Positions 8,248-16,949 of a stretch of DNA of 45,827 nt are shown in pieces. Source of the stretch: Lachnospiraceae bacterium (GTDB lineage: Bacteria; Bacillota; Clostridia; Lachnospirales; Lachnospiraceae). A model generated the notes under the pieces. That model was not told the DNA's origin. It was given only the letters and a program-made list of their open reading frames with translations, and did not search any database. The translations under genes were made by a program, and so were the position numbers. The first letter of the stretch is position 1. Each line of letters opens with the position of its first letter. Where the stretch lies: NCBI GenBank assembly GCA_910575155.1, contig CAJTDX010000027.1, positions 1 through 45,827 of the forward strand, given 5' to 3'.

Positions 8248-10044
8248 TTATAAATCTTCCAGATCAATTACCTCAAAATCATCGTCGATATTTTCTAATT
8301 TTGTCACAGGTCTGGATTTTGGTTCTTCCCGATATTCACTCTCATGGCGGGATTTTCTGTAGTTTTTGGGTTCTGCTTTGAATTCTTCTTCCGGACGGGT
8401 TCTGCGATATTCCTCAGGTTCCCTTCCGGACTCGTCCCCCCGGCGGGGCTTTCTGTAACTTCCCAGATCTTCTTTAAGCTCGTCCCCCCGGCGGGGTTTC
8501 CTGTAATTTCCCAAGTCTTCCTTATGTTTCTCTTCCCGGTATCTGTTCCGGGAATCCCCCGGACCCTCTTCATGCTCATTCTGCCCCTGCATTTTTCTGT
8601 GTGTTTTTCTGTTTTGCGGTTCTTCCTCTTCCAGCTTTCTTTTATGGGAAGATTTTAAGGGTTCTTTAATAAGATCCTGTTTTTTATGGGCGTGTCTGCG
8701 CAGCCTCTCCTGCGGCTCTTCGTAATCTTCCAGATCCTCCCCGCCCCTTCTGCCTCTCAAAAGAAGATTTATGATCACAATCACAAGCGCAGCAATAATA
8801 AAAATCATTACCGCCGTGGTTTTTCTGGAAACATCTTTTTTATGATTATATTGTTCTTCCAAATCCTTATATGCATTCTGTAATCCCTGCATTTCCACGC
8901 TTGGTCCCTCCTCTGTTTCTTCTGTATCTTTTGTCTGCACCGGCGCCGCTGCCGGCTGGTAACGCTGAAAGGTGGATTCTGCGGCGTCATATTGATACCA
9001 TCCCGTATTTCCAAAACTGCTGGCCGCATAAACCAAAGCAAATTCGCTGTGGTCCGCGGCGCTTCCCTGTACGTCTTCCGCCCCCTGCAGTCCTCCCGCG
9101 CCTCCTCCAGCTCCCATAGAAGCGCCTGCTCTGGTAAATACCGGAACATCCTCAAAAGACCCGATCGTTTTTGTACCCTGCGTATATTCCTGAGACAATC
9201 CGGTCTCAACAGGCGGATTGAGCAGAATCAGATAATTACTTTCTCCCTGCGCAATTTTCCGGAACGGATAAAACATGCCGCTGGCTTCCTCATATACCGC
9301 AAGGGTATTTTTTACTTCTACGCTGGGCGTCGTAAGATAAACCAGATTCAGCGTTCCTTTTTCATACTGCAGTCCCTCTACCTGCTGTCCCTGACAGGTA
9401 ATCGCGGTTTTGGTAAAATCCTGTGGAATTATATCGTCCGGAATAGCGGCAGCCAGATTAAAGGGATGGCCATTGACGGTAATTCCTCCTTCCTGTCCTG
9501 CTTCCGGCGTCGTGCCTTCGGCTGAAGGAACATCTGTTTCGCCGTCCTGCGTTCCCTCTGTTCCCTCATTCTGCTCTCCCTGGGCGCCTTCATTCTGGTT
9601 TCCCTCTGCTCCCTCATTCTGGTTTCCTTCGGCTCCCTCACTCTGCGTTCCTTCGGCTCCCTGAGCTCTGGTGACTATAATTTTGTAAGTAGCTGTGGCT
9701 CCGTTCTCCGCTTTTACTACGACACTGATGGTATTCTGTCCCGGCTGTAAATCTGTATTTCCGGACACCGATTCCACAGTGGCGCTGGCATTGGAAGTCT
9801 TTGCGTTCACTTCCACGCTGCCAACCTCCGCTCCCACGGACGCCGTATAATCAGTGACATTATATTGAAAAGCAGGCGACAGGCTTCCAGCGGAAAGACT
9901 TAAGGAAGATAAACTGTTATCTCCGCTGGCTGCGCCTGCCTGAGCGCGGTCTGCTTCTGTCGCAAAAACCGGCGCCGCCGGAACCATTCCTGTCAGTAAT
10001 ATGAATAACAGCAAAATTGCCGATATCTCTTTTGTTCTTCTCAT
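8248..10044 (-). CDS. Membrane-anchored protein with cadherin-like beta-sandwich domain
   Basis: A 598-residue surface protein of unknown role. The ATG at 10044 is preferred because GGAAGG lies 9 bases before it and a signal peptide begins there; the frame is open further upstream. Order: signal peptide (1 to about 28), cadherin-like domain (about 38-125), low-complexity Glu/Gly/Asn/Gln repeats (about 125-185), an unassigned extracytoplasmic region, one membrane helix (about 409-430), and a highly charged cytoplasmic tail of some 168 residues with Arg/Lys-Glu repeats around YRKPRRGDE and an acidic end DFEVIDLEDL. The topology suggests sensing or anchoring outside and binding of an internal partner through the tail. 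It heads the GntR-clpC transcript, which hints at a role in envelope stress or protein quality control; this is inference. Confidence 0.8.
   Translation of the reverse strand: MRRTKEISAILLLFILLTGMVPAAPVFATEADRAQAGAASGDNSLSSLSLSAGSLSPAFQYNVTDYTASVGAEVGSVEVNAKTSNASATVESVSGNTDLQPGQNTISVVVKAENGATATYKIIVTRAQGAEGTQSEGAEGNQNEGAEGNQNEGAQGEQNEGTEGTQDGETDVPSAEGTTPEAGQEGGITVNGHPFNLAAAIPDDIIPQDFTKTAITCQGQQVEGLQYEKGTLNLVYLTTPSVEVKNTLAVYEEASGMFYPFRKIAQGESNYLILLNPPVETGLSQEYTQGTKTIGSFEDVPVFTRAGASMGAGGGAGGLQGAEDVQGSAADHSEFALVYAASSFGNTGWYQYDAAESTFQRYQPAAAPVQTKDTEETEEGPSVEMQGLQNAYKDLEEQYNHKKDVSRKTTAVMIFIIAALVIVIINLLLRGRRGGEDLEDYEEPQERLRRHAHKKQDLIKEPLKSSHKRKLEEEEPQNRKTHRKMQGQNEHEEGPGDSRNRYREEKHKEDLGNYRKPRRGDELKEDLGSYRKPRRGDESGREPEEYRRTRPEEEFKAEPKNYRKSRHESEYREEPKSRPVTKLENIDDDFEVIDLEDL
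9540..9665 (-). repeat. Short coding repeats (Glu-Gly-Asn-Gln linker)
   Basis: Degenerate direct repeats with a period of about 24 bases encode the EGAEGNQN-type linker of the cadherin-like protein. They keep the reading frame and look like a flexible spacer between the cadherin-like domain and the following region. Confidence 0.7.
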
Positions 10045-10074
10045 ATAAATCATCCTTCCTCTTCGATTAGTATC

Positions 10075-10104
10075 ATTATAGATTTCTCTCCGGCATATTG
10101 TCAA
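10075..10104 (-). promoter_or_regulatory. Near-perfect promoter of the cadherin-like / GntR / clpC transcript
   Basis: On the minus strand TTGACA at 10104-10099 and TATAAT at 10080-10075 are both perfect, with an 18-base spacer. It lies between the ZIP gene stop and the cadherin-like gene. Because the gaps after it are only 21 and -8 bases, it probably drives the GntR regulator, clpC and the 138-residue gene as well. Confidence 0.8.
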
Positions 10105-10118
10105 GCCTTGTTCCATTC

Positions 10119-10895
10119 TTATCCCAATGCCACATCTAAAATCATCATAATCAGAAATCCCGCCATGACGCCAATCGTTCCCGTATTGCTTCGCTCGTCC
10201 GGCTGTGCCTGGGGAATCAGCTCATCCGCCACTACATAAATCATGGCTCCTGCTGCAAAAGCAAGAAGCCACGGCATTAGCTGAGAGACGACAGAAGCGG
10301 TAAAAAACACAAGAATCCCCGCCGCAGGCTCTACCAGCCCGGAAATACAGCCTGTAAAAAAAGCTTTCCAAACGCCTGCCCCGCTTTGTCGCACCGGAAG
10401 GGAGATTGCCGCTCCTTCCGGAAAATTCTGAATTCCAATCCCCACGGCCAGCCCGACCGCCGCCGCCAGATATCCGGGTTCCTCCATATGCTGCCCCGCC
10501 AGTACAAAGCCAAGGCCCACTGCCATCCCTTCCGGAATATTGTGAACCGTAACCGCCAGCACCAGCAGCTTTGTCCCTGCTTCTCTTTCTTTATAATCTG
10601 CATGGAACCAGGGCAGCAGTTTATCCACCATATACAGGAACACCCCGCCCAGGGCAAATCCTGCCGCCGGAGGCAGCCAGGGCAGCATCCCCTGCTCCCG
10701 GCTCTGCTCTATGGAGGGAATCAGCAAAGACCAGACGGAGGCAGCCATCATAACGCCGGAAGCAAAACCAAGAAACGCACGATTCATCCGTTCCCCGACT
10801 GCTCCCCGAAAACAAAACACCACCGCCGCTCCCAGAGCCGTCATCAGAAACGTAAATCCGGTTCCTCCAAGTACCTGCAAAAATGTATATAACAT
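10119..10895 (-). CDS. ZIP family divalent metal transporter
   Basis: A 258-residue membrane protein that probably brings zinc or related metals into the cytoplasm. About eight hydrophobic segments are visible, and the two metal-site helices carry HNIPEG and the paired NFPEG motif, as in the ZupT/GufA group. The ATG at 10895 is chosen because AGGAG lies 6 bases before it; an in-frame ATG at 10910 contains that ribosome site and is unlikely. The ribosome site is buried in a stem-loop followed by five U, described separately, so expression may be conditional. The neighbouring transcripts are not obviously metal-related, although an exporter lies about 7 kb away. Confidence 0.92.
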   Translation of the reverse strand: MLYTFLQVLGGTGFTFLMTALGAAVVFCFRGAVGERMNRAFLGFASGVMMAASVWSLLIPSIEQSREQGMLPWLPPAAGFALGGVFLYMVDKLLPWFHADYKEREAGTKLLVLAVTVHNIPEGMAVGLGFVLAGQHMEEPGYLAAAVGLAVGIGIQNFPEGAAISLPVRQSGAGVWKAFFTGCISGLVEPAAGILVFFTASVVSQLMPWLLAFAAGAMIYVVADELIPQAQPDERSNTGTIGVMAGFLIMMILDVALG

Positions 10896-10941
10896 AAAAA
10901 GCTCCTGCATGCATTTACTATTACACTATGCAGCAGAAGCT
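10896..10941 (-). terminator. Hairpin with U-run overlapping the ZIP ribosome site
   Basis: On the minus strand a 14-pair stem (10941-10928 with 10914-10900, one bulged base and one G-U pair) ends in five U directly before the ATG at 10895. It has the shape of a Rho-independent terminator for the esterase transcript and at the same time pairs with the AGGAG site of the ZIP gene. The one non-Watson-Crick position is a G-U wobble only in the minus-strand RNA, which supports function in that strand. Confidence 0.65.
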
Positions 10942-10947
10942 ATTTCG

Positions 10948-11868
10948 TTATTTGCCACTTCCTGTAATCACCTCAAAATACCTCCCCGCTTCCTTCCAGG
11001 CGCGTATGGATTCCGGCATCATCATCATTCCCATCTGAAATACATGAAACATGCCTTCATAAATACTGAGCCGCACCTTTACCCCCTGCCTTTTCGCCTT
11101 ATATGCAACTCCAATCGAATCACTCAGAAGCATTTCCAGAGAACCTGCCTGAATCAGCATGGGCGGAAATCCCCAGTAGTCTCCAAATAATGGTGAAATA
11201 TACGGATCTTTCAGATTATGCCTGCCTGCATAATCACGGTTGTAAATCAAACTGTCCGTGGTTCTGCCAAACAAAGGATCCCGTTCAAAATTATCCAGAT
11301 AGGAAGGCCCGCTTGCAGTCTGGTCCGTCCAGGGAGACATCAGTACCAGACCGCCCGGAAGCCTGCGGTTATGATCTTTTAAATACATGCACAGCGCAAG
11401 GGCAAGCCCGCCTCCCGCCGAATCGCCCGCCACAATAATCTGCCTGCTGTGCCAGCCCGAGCGCCGCAGCCAGTCATAAGCCTCCACGGCGTCCTGAAGC
11501 GCCGCCGGATAAGGATTCTCCGGCGCCACCCGGTAATCAATAGTCAAAACACCCATGCCTTTGCTGACCTCACAGTACAGTCCCGCAAAAGAACGATAGG
11601 CGTTGCGCATCGCTCCTATATAGCCTCCGCCATGAAGCTGCAAAATCACATAATCGCGTCTGGGACGTTCTTTTCTGCTCAGATATTCCATACGAAACGC
11701 GGACATTTCTATTTCTTCCATCGTAAAACAAGCCGGGCATTTCCATTTTGGCTCTGTTAACTTCCTGCGCAGCTCCCCGGTCTTTATTTTTCTCCCGATT
11801 AAATTGTCATTCGTGACATGCGTAATCATATCCCCGATTACTTTTCCCCGTACACTGACCTTTGCCAT
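10948..11868 (-). CDS. Alpha/beta hydrolase, HSL-type esterase
   Basis: A 306-residue cytoplasmic-looking serine hydrolase of the hormone-sensitive-lipase group. HGGGY (79-83) forms the oxyanion hole, GDSAGG carries the nucleophile Ser150, and an Asp in the SLEMLLSDS region and a His in GMFHVF complete the triad. The ATG at 11868 is chosen for the strong AAGGAGG before it; the frame stays open far upstream but overlaps the preceding gene. It is the last of three closely packed genes with an acyltransferase-like protein and a zinc-ribbon membrane protein, so it may remove or transfer acyl groups in the same pathway. Substrate unknown. Confidence 0.9.
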   Translation of the reverse strand: MAKVSVRGKVIGDMITHVTNDNLIGRKIKTGELRRKLTEPKWKCPACFTMEEIEMSAFRMEYLSRKERPRRDYVILQLHGGGYIGAMRNAYRSFAGLYCEVSKGMGVLTIDYRVAPENPYPAALQDAVEAYDWLRRSGWHSRQIIVAGDSAGGGLALALCMYLKDHNRRLPGGLVLMSPWTDQTASGPSYLDNFERDPLFGRTTDSLIYNRDYAGRHNLKDPYISPLFGDYWGFPPMLIQAGSLEMLLSDSIGVAYKAKRQGVKVRLSIYEGMFHVFQMGMMMMPESIRAWKEAGRYFEVITGSGK

Positions 11869-11891
11869 GGCTTCCTCCTTTTGTATTCTGC

Positions 11892-12560
11892 CTACACATG
11901 GAACCGCCGCTTCAGCTCTGTTTTCGCCTTCCGTTCTCCGAAAATCAGGGTTCCCAGCAGCATACACAAAGATACTGACAGCGCCAGAACCGTAAGAAAC
12001 GGATCCTTTATCACTCCAAAACTCCAGAGAAGCACACAGACGAGCGATACCAGAACTGTCAGAATCTGCATCAGGATATAGCTTTGCCAGTTTGACGCAT
12101 TTACAATCATTAATATGGCAACCGTCGCTTCCAGAAGCAGGATTGCCCCGGGCAGAACATAATTTACAGACCACCCGCGATAGCCTACGATATAATCCGC
12201 CGCGATAATCAAAAGCACGGCGCCTACCACCTGGACTACAATCACCGTCTTATATCCTTTGTTTTTCTGCAGGGAATAATTCAGGGTAATAAAACAGTAC
12301 AGAATGCTGATTCCGCTGATTGCCGACCACCAGATCTCCGTAAAATAAAAATGGTTCAGGATAATGAAAAGGGTTTCTGTGACAATTGCCACAAAACTAT
12401 ACAGACGCACTACAAAACTCAATCTCCGGGAAGCCGCCTTCACATCCGGATAACCGGCGCACTTTGGATGTTCTCCCCGAATCTCCAGCACACGATTGCA
12501 AAGCGGACAGACGCTGCTGTCGTCCAGGATTTCCACCCGGCAGTTCATACATTCTCTCAT
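11892..12560 (-). CDS. Zinc-ribbon membrane protein, DUF6320-like
   Basis: A 222-residue protein with a four-cysteine ribbon at the N-terminus (Cys4, 7, 18, 21, pattern CxxC...CxxC) followed by six or seven hydrophobic helices and a basic end. The pattern matches what is annotated as DUF6320 in clostridia, a family with no known function. Its ATG overlaps the stop of the acyltransferase-like gene as ATGA, which indicates coupled translation, and the esterase gene follows after 23 bases. The three probably act together at the membrane; the assignment to the DUF is from memory. Confidence 0.82.
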   Translation of the reverse strand: MRECMNCRVEILDDSSVCPLCNRVLEIRGEHPKCAGYPDVKAASRRLSFVVRLYSFVAIVTETLFIILNHFYFTEIWWSAISGISILYCFITLNYSLQKNKGYKTVIVVQVVGAVLLIIAADYIVGYRGWSVNYVLPGAILLLEATVAILMIVNASNWQSYILMQILTVLVSLVCVLLWSFGVIKDPFLTVLALSVSLCMLLGTLIFGERKAKTELKRRFHV

Positions 12561-13879
12561 TCGTCATACACTCCATTCGTCTCAATTTGTACCGGAATGC
12601 CGTCCTCAGAAAGCCTTCGGAAAAATCTCCGCTGGACAGAGGGATCTGCAAGATTGCTGCTGACTGTAAATACCAGGGTATCTTTGTAGGAACAGATTGT
12701 ACCTTTGATATTCTGCCCCTCCGACATAGACAAAAAGGAACTGAACCCCTTAATATATGGCTCGTACTCTTCCCGCACCTTAATATTACCAATATTGGTA
12801 ACGGTGGTGGTATTTGCAAGCGCGCTGGTATGATATACGTAGCGAATGGCTATATTTTTTATAAATAACGGCACTGCACGCAGAATAAAATTCTTCTGAT
12901 TTGCCACATTGTAGGCAAAAAGATTCTCTAAATGCTCTCTGTTAATCTGACTGCGCAGACTTTCGGCCACAATCTGAACCACTTCCGCAAAGGTATAGGA
13001 TTCTTTCTCAGGTCGAAATACTGCGGACACGATCACAAAAAAGTTTTTCATGGTGATGGAATCAAAATAGGGACGCAGATTTACCGGCACACAGGAGCTG
13101 ATCGGACGTTTTCCCGGCATCCCATGCAGACACTCCTGATAGATGCTCCACAAAAAAGCCGCCACCAGATATTCATTAATGGATGCTCCATATTGCCTGC
13201 ATACCTCCTTGAGTACAGAAACAGGCATATACCCATGCATAACCCCCAGCTCTGTAGGCGCCAGTTTCTCTCCTGTTACCCGGAATGCGCGTTCTGTCTT
13301 ATATCCCTTTTTATGGCTTTTTTTATAATTTTTCAAATAACTGTCTTCACGGTTCAGGGAAGTATCGCTGCACAGACCGTCTCCCAGCTGCTGCGAAAGA
13401 TGCGGATGTGCCAGACGCAGATACTGATATGTCAGTTCTTTCAGAAACGTAATTCCCCCCATACCGTCTGTCAGAACATGGAATACTTCCAGATTGATCC
13501 TGTTTTTATAATAATTCACCCGGAACAGATAATTGCGGTTCCGGTTAGGAGAAATAAACTGACAGGGGTAGCGGTATTCCTCTTTCACCTCAGGCGCCGG
13601 CTTCTGGTTCGTCTCAAAATAATACCAGAACACACCGTAACGGATCCGCACACAAAATACCTCGAACCAGGGAAGCACTTTTTCCAGCGCCTGCTGCAGC
13701 AATTCCTGTCGGACTTCTTCCTGCAGCAGCACAGAAATTCGGTAAACATTGCTCATGCTCTCCCCGGCAATCACAGGAAAAATATTGGCCGTATTGTCAA
13801 GCTTATCCCACTTGATTTCTTTTCGTCTTTCCCGCCGGGATTTCTGATTTTCCTCTGTTTTATGATGATTCTCTGCCAT
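12557..13879 (-). CDS. HxxxDG acyltransferase-like protein (condensation / alcohol acetyltransferase fold)
   Basis: A 440-residue protein with the HVLTDG signature (His134, Asp138, Gly139) of the chloramphenicol-acetyltransferase / condensation-domain superfamily, in which the histidine is the catalytic base for acyl transfer. A second half with the SxNEY and PVNLR type of segments fits the two-lobed fold. No carrier-protein or adenylation domain is nearby, so it is probably a stand-alone acyltransferase rather than part of a peptide synthetase. A GGGAG site lies 10 bases before the ATG. The gene follows lysC after 43 bases and overlaps the DUF6320-like gene by 4 bases. Acyl donor and acceptor are unknown. 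Confidence 0.82.
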   Translation of the reverse strand: MAENHHKTEENQKSRRERRKEIKWDKLDNTANIFPVIAGESMSNVYRISVLLQEEVRQELLQQALEKVLPWFEVFCVRIRYGVFWYYFETNQKPAPEVKEEYRYPCQFISPNRNRNYLFRVNYYKNRINLEVFHVLTDGMGGITFLKELTYQYLRLAHPHLSQQLGDGLCSDTSLNREDSYLKNYKKSHKKGYKTERAFRVTGEKLAPTELGVMHGYMPVSVLKEVCRQYGASINEYLVAAFLWSIYQECLHGMPGKRPISSCVPVNLRPYFDSITMKNFFVIVSAVFRPEKESYTFAEVVQIVAESLRSQINREHLENLFAYNVANQKNFILRAVPLFIKNIAIRYVYHTSALANTTTVTNIGNIKVREEYEPYIKGFSSFLSMSEGQNIKGTICSYKDTLVFTVSSNLADPSVQRRFFRRLSEDGIPVQIETNGVYDE

Positions 13880-13922
13880 TTACTGTAAACTCCCGCCTGT
13901 TATTTCTATGGTTTCTTTTATA

Positions 13923-15242
13923 TTATATCTGTGTCACCACAAAAATATCATAAATTGCTTTGATTGCCGTTTCGAAATCACAGCTCTTTACGCCAATGAT
14001 AATATTCAGCTCACTGGAACCCTGGTCAATCATTTTTACATTTACATTGGCATGGGCCAGAGCAGAAAAAATACGTCCTGCCGTTCCTCTTGTAGAACGC
14101 ATACCGCGCCCCACCACAGCAATCAATGCGATATCGCCTTCCAGTTCAATGCTGTCCGGCCGCGCCAGACGGTGAATAGCGGATAACACCTGCTGTTCCT
14201 TACCCTCAAACTCTTCCTGATGTACAAATACGGTCATCGTATCAATTCCTGAGGGAAGATGTTCGAACGAAATTCCGTTTTCTTCAAAAGCAGCCAGCAC
14301 CTTGCGCCCGAATCCAACCTCTGAATTCATCATATCTTTGTCGATATTGACCGCAACGAAGCCTTTCTTGCCGGCAATTCCTGTAATCGTATATTCCGAA
14401 GTCCGGCAGGTGCTCTCCACAATCAGCGTGCCTTCATCCTCCGGCGCATTGGTATTGCGGATATTGATCGGAATCCCCGCCTTACGCACCGGAAATACGG
14501 CGTCTTCATGCAATACGGTAGCTCCCATATAAGAAAGCTCGCGCAGTTCCCGGTAAGTAATTACCTTAATCACCTGAGATTTTTCAATAATTCTTGGATC
14601 TGCAATCAAAAATCCTGACACATCCGTCCAATTCTCATAAATATCCGCATGAACGGCTTTTGCCACAATGGAACCGGTAATATCGGAGCCGCCTCTGGAA
14701 AAAGTTTTTACTCTGCCGTCCTCTTTCGATCCATAAAATCCCGGAATCACAGCGCACTTACATTCCTTAAGGCGCGCGGACAACACTGCGTCTGTCTTAT
14801 CCGCATCAAATTCCCCATCCTGGTCAAACAATATTACTTCGGCAGCGTCGATAAATTCAAATCCCAGATAATTCGCCATGATAATGCCGTTTAAGTATTC
14901 TCCTCTGGACGCCGCATAATCTTCTCCGGCTTTCCCTCTGAAATTTTCTGCAATCAGTGCAAATTCTTTATTTAAAGACAATGTCAGGTTTAAACCATTA
15001 ATAATTGATTCATAACGTTCCTGAATCTTTTTCAGTGCAGCAGTAAAATCCTTCTCTGCCTCTGCCAGCGCATAACACTGATATAACATATCTGTTACTT
15101 TTGTATCTTTCGCATTCCGCTTTCCCGGCGCGCTCGGAACCACATATCTGCGGCTCTCATCTGACCGGACAATCTTCCCAACCTTTGCAAACTGTCCGGC
15201 ATTCGCCAGAGAGCTTCCGCCAAACTTTACTACTTTCGTCAT
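13923..15242 (-). CDS. lysC: Aspartate kinase
   Basis: A 439-residue monofunctional aspartokinase that phosphorylates aspartate, the first step toward lysine, threonine and methionine. It has the kinase start KFGGSS (6-11), a central substrate region with FSRGGSDITG, and two C-terminal ACT domains (from about residue 290) that normally bind the feedback amino acid. A GGAG site lies 7 bases before the ATG. No lysine riboswitch fits in the 130-base upstream gap, so control is probably allosteric and by the promoter. The acyltransferase-like operon begins 43 bases downstream and may be partly co-transcribed. Confidence 0.95.
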   Translation of the reverse strand: MTKVVKFGGSSLANAGQFAKVGKIVRSDESRRYVVPSAPGKRNAKDTKVTDMLYQCYALAEAEKDFTAALKKIQERYESIINGLNLTLSLNKEFALIAENFRGKAGEDYAASRGEYLNGIIMANYLGFEFIDAAEVILFDQDGEFDADKTDAVLSARLKECKCAVIPGFYGSKEDGRVKTFSRGGSDITGSIVAKAVHADIYENWTDVSGFLIADPRIIEKSQVIKVITYRELRELSYMGATVLHEDAVFPVRKAGIPINIRNTNAPEDEGTLIVESTCRTSEYTITGIAGKKGFVAVNIDKDMMNSEVGFGRKVLAAFEENGISFEHLPSGIDTMTVFVHQEEFEGKEQQVLSAIHRLARPDSIELEGDIALIAVVGRGMRSTRGTAGRIFSALAHANVNVKMIDQGSSELNIIIGVKSCDFETAIKAIYDIFVVTQI

Positions 15243-15373
15243 TTTTTTACTCCATTCATAAGCTTCTATTAATAAATCAGATGATATTTTACCATAAAGT
15301 GTGATAGATGGGAACCAATTTTTTATTTTTTTTGATTTGCAACAGTTCCGCCGTTGCCAAAATTATGGGTAAA

Positions 15374-16672
15374 TCACGCCTGCCTGTTTCGCAGATACAG
15401 GAGCAGCGCCGCTGCCGCCGTCAGAAATTCGGCCGCCGGAAACGCCAGCCACAAGCCTGTCAGTCCAGATATCCCGGACATCATAAACGCCAGCGGCACA
15501 ATCAGAACGATTCCTCTGAGAATCGAAACAATATTTCCGGGCCTGGCCCTGTCTATGGAAGTAAAATAGACTGCCGTTATAATGTTAAATCCGGCAAACC
15601 CTACGGCTGTAAAATAAAGGCGCAGACCTTTTGCGGCAATTACCTGAAGCCTCGCGTTTCCTTCGCTGTTGAACAGAGAAACCACCCAGTCTGTTCCTAT
15701 AAACATGCCTGCATAGATCAGGAAAGATAAAACTGCCACAGTGATCACTGCGTAGCGAAATACTTCCCGGATCCTGTCAGACTGACCTGCGCCGTAATAC
15801 CTGCTGACGACAGGCTGAATCCCCTGGGAAAGCCCTGTAAACACAGAAATCACCACCAGAGACAGATTTGCTATGACGCCATAAGCTGCGACCCCGGTAT
15901 TTCCTTCAAGAGACATCATAATACCATTAAAAACTACCATCACAATACCGGAAGACAATTCTGCCACCAGAGACGGCACGCCCCCTGACATAATCCGCAG
16001 CGCCTGACTTACAGAAACCCCTGTTTTCACCAGGTGAAAGGTGTTTTTTCCGCGGAAAAAATAAGTTGACTGAATGGCGATTCCAATTACAGGCGCAACT
16101 CCTGTTGCAAGTACTGCGCCAAAAATGCCCATTTTGCAGGGGAAAATAAAAATGTAATCCAAAATAATATTAGAAAAGCTTCCTGTCAGCATAGCCGTCA
16201 TTGCAAGCTGCGGATTTCCATCATTCCTCACAAAACACAGTAGTAAATCATTGAACAGAAATGCAGGTGAAAACAGCAGCAATACCTTCAAATATATTTT
16301 GCACATATCGTATACAGCTTCATCCGCGCCCAGAAAATCCGTGATCCATCCTGCGCCCAACATCCCGGTCAGCACAAATAAAAGGGCGAAACATGTTGTC
16401 AGCATAGCGGTCCGGGAGAATACCTGATGCTTCCTTTGTCCCGCGTTCTGGCTCTTTAGAATAGAAAAGCGCGTGGCTCCTCCCATTGCCAGCATCAAAC
16501 CTGTACCGTGAATCAGGCTGTACACGGGAATGGCAAGATTTAAGGCCGCCAGCCCCCTGCTGCCAAGGCCCTTCGCCACAAAAAAAGTATCGGCAAGTAT
16601 ATAACAGGACAGGCCCAGCATTCCCAGAACATTCATACTGGTGTATTTTGCGTATTCTTTCAGGGTATTCAT
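15374..16672 (-). CDS. MATE family efflux transporter
   Basis: A 432-residue multidrug and toxin extrusion type transporter with about twelve hydrophobic helices in two similar halves. It is expected to export organic cations or drugs in exchange for Na+ or H+ across the cytoplasmic membrane; the substrate cannot be told. The ATG at 16672 is preferred because GGAGG lies 11 bases before it; the in-frame ATG at 16681 sits only 2 bases after the same site. The gene is separated by about 130 bases from lysC and does not look functionally linked to it. Confidence 0.9.
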   Translation of the reverse strand: MNTLKEYAKYTSMNVLGMLGLSCYILADTFFVAKGLGSRGLAALNLAIPVYSLIHGTGLMLAMGGATRFSILKSQNAGQRKHQVFSRTAMLTTCFALLFVLTGMLGAGWITDFLGADEAVYDMCKIYLKVLLLFSPAFLFNDLLLCFVRNDGNPQLAMTAMLTGSFSNIILDYIFIFPCKMGIFGAVLATGVAPVIGIAIQSTYFFRGKNTFHLVKTGVSVSQALRIMSGGVPSLVAELSSGIVMVVFNGIMMSLEGNTGVAAYGVIANLSLVVISVFTGLSQGIQPVVSRYYGAGQSDRIREVFRYAVITVAVLSFLIYAGMFIGTDWVVSLFNSEGNARLQVIAAKGLRLYFTAVGFAGFNIITAVYFTSIDRARPGNIVSILRGIVLIVPLAFMMSGISGLTGLWLAFPAAEFLTAAAALLLYLRNRQA

Positions 16673-16802
16673 AATGATCATTACCTCCTTCTTGTACTAT
16701 GGCTCTGAGATTCGGAAGAACAGAGCGTGCGCATATCCTTTTTATATTACAGGAAAGTCATTAACGTTATTGCCTCACAGCGGCAAGGCCTTTCCTGCAA
16801 CA

Positions 16803-16859
16803 CAAAAATAGCACCAGAACTTCATATCTTCTATGGCCTACTGATATGAATTCTGGTGC
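16803..16859 (-). terminator. Terminator of the glutamate synthase operon
   Basis: On the minus strand a 17-18-pair near-perfect stem (arms GCACCAGAATTCATATC and its partner) is followed by a U-rich run (UAUUUUUG). It lies about 90 bases past the gltD stop. The remaining 277-base gap to the MATE gene shows no gene. Confidence 0.8.
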
Positions 16860-16949
16860 AAATTCCCCTACCCGGCGGCAGAGGATCGCCTGTTCTTTTT
16901 CATAATATTTTACTCTATGATCTGTTATAAGTCAAGCTTCCATGTTCTT

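Noticed and set aside
10948-12174. A 408-residue version of the esterase with a long N-terminus
   Set aside because: The extra part overlaps the DUF6320-like gene in another frame; a strong ribosome site marks the start at 11868.
12932-13888. A 318-codon plus-strand frame opposite the acyltransferase-like gene
   Set aside because: No ribosome site, composition typical of an antisense shadow, and the opposite strand carries a conserved motif-bearing gene.
15295-15373. A possible terminator after the MATE gene (GCAAC/GTTGC stem)
   Set aside because: On the minus strand the stem is followed by A-rich, not U-rich, sequence.
15243-15373. A lysine riboswitch in front of lysC
   Set aside because: The gap is too short and shows none of the conserved stems.
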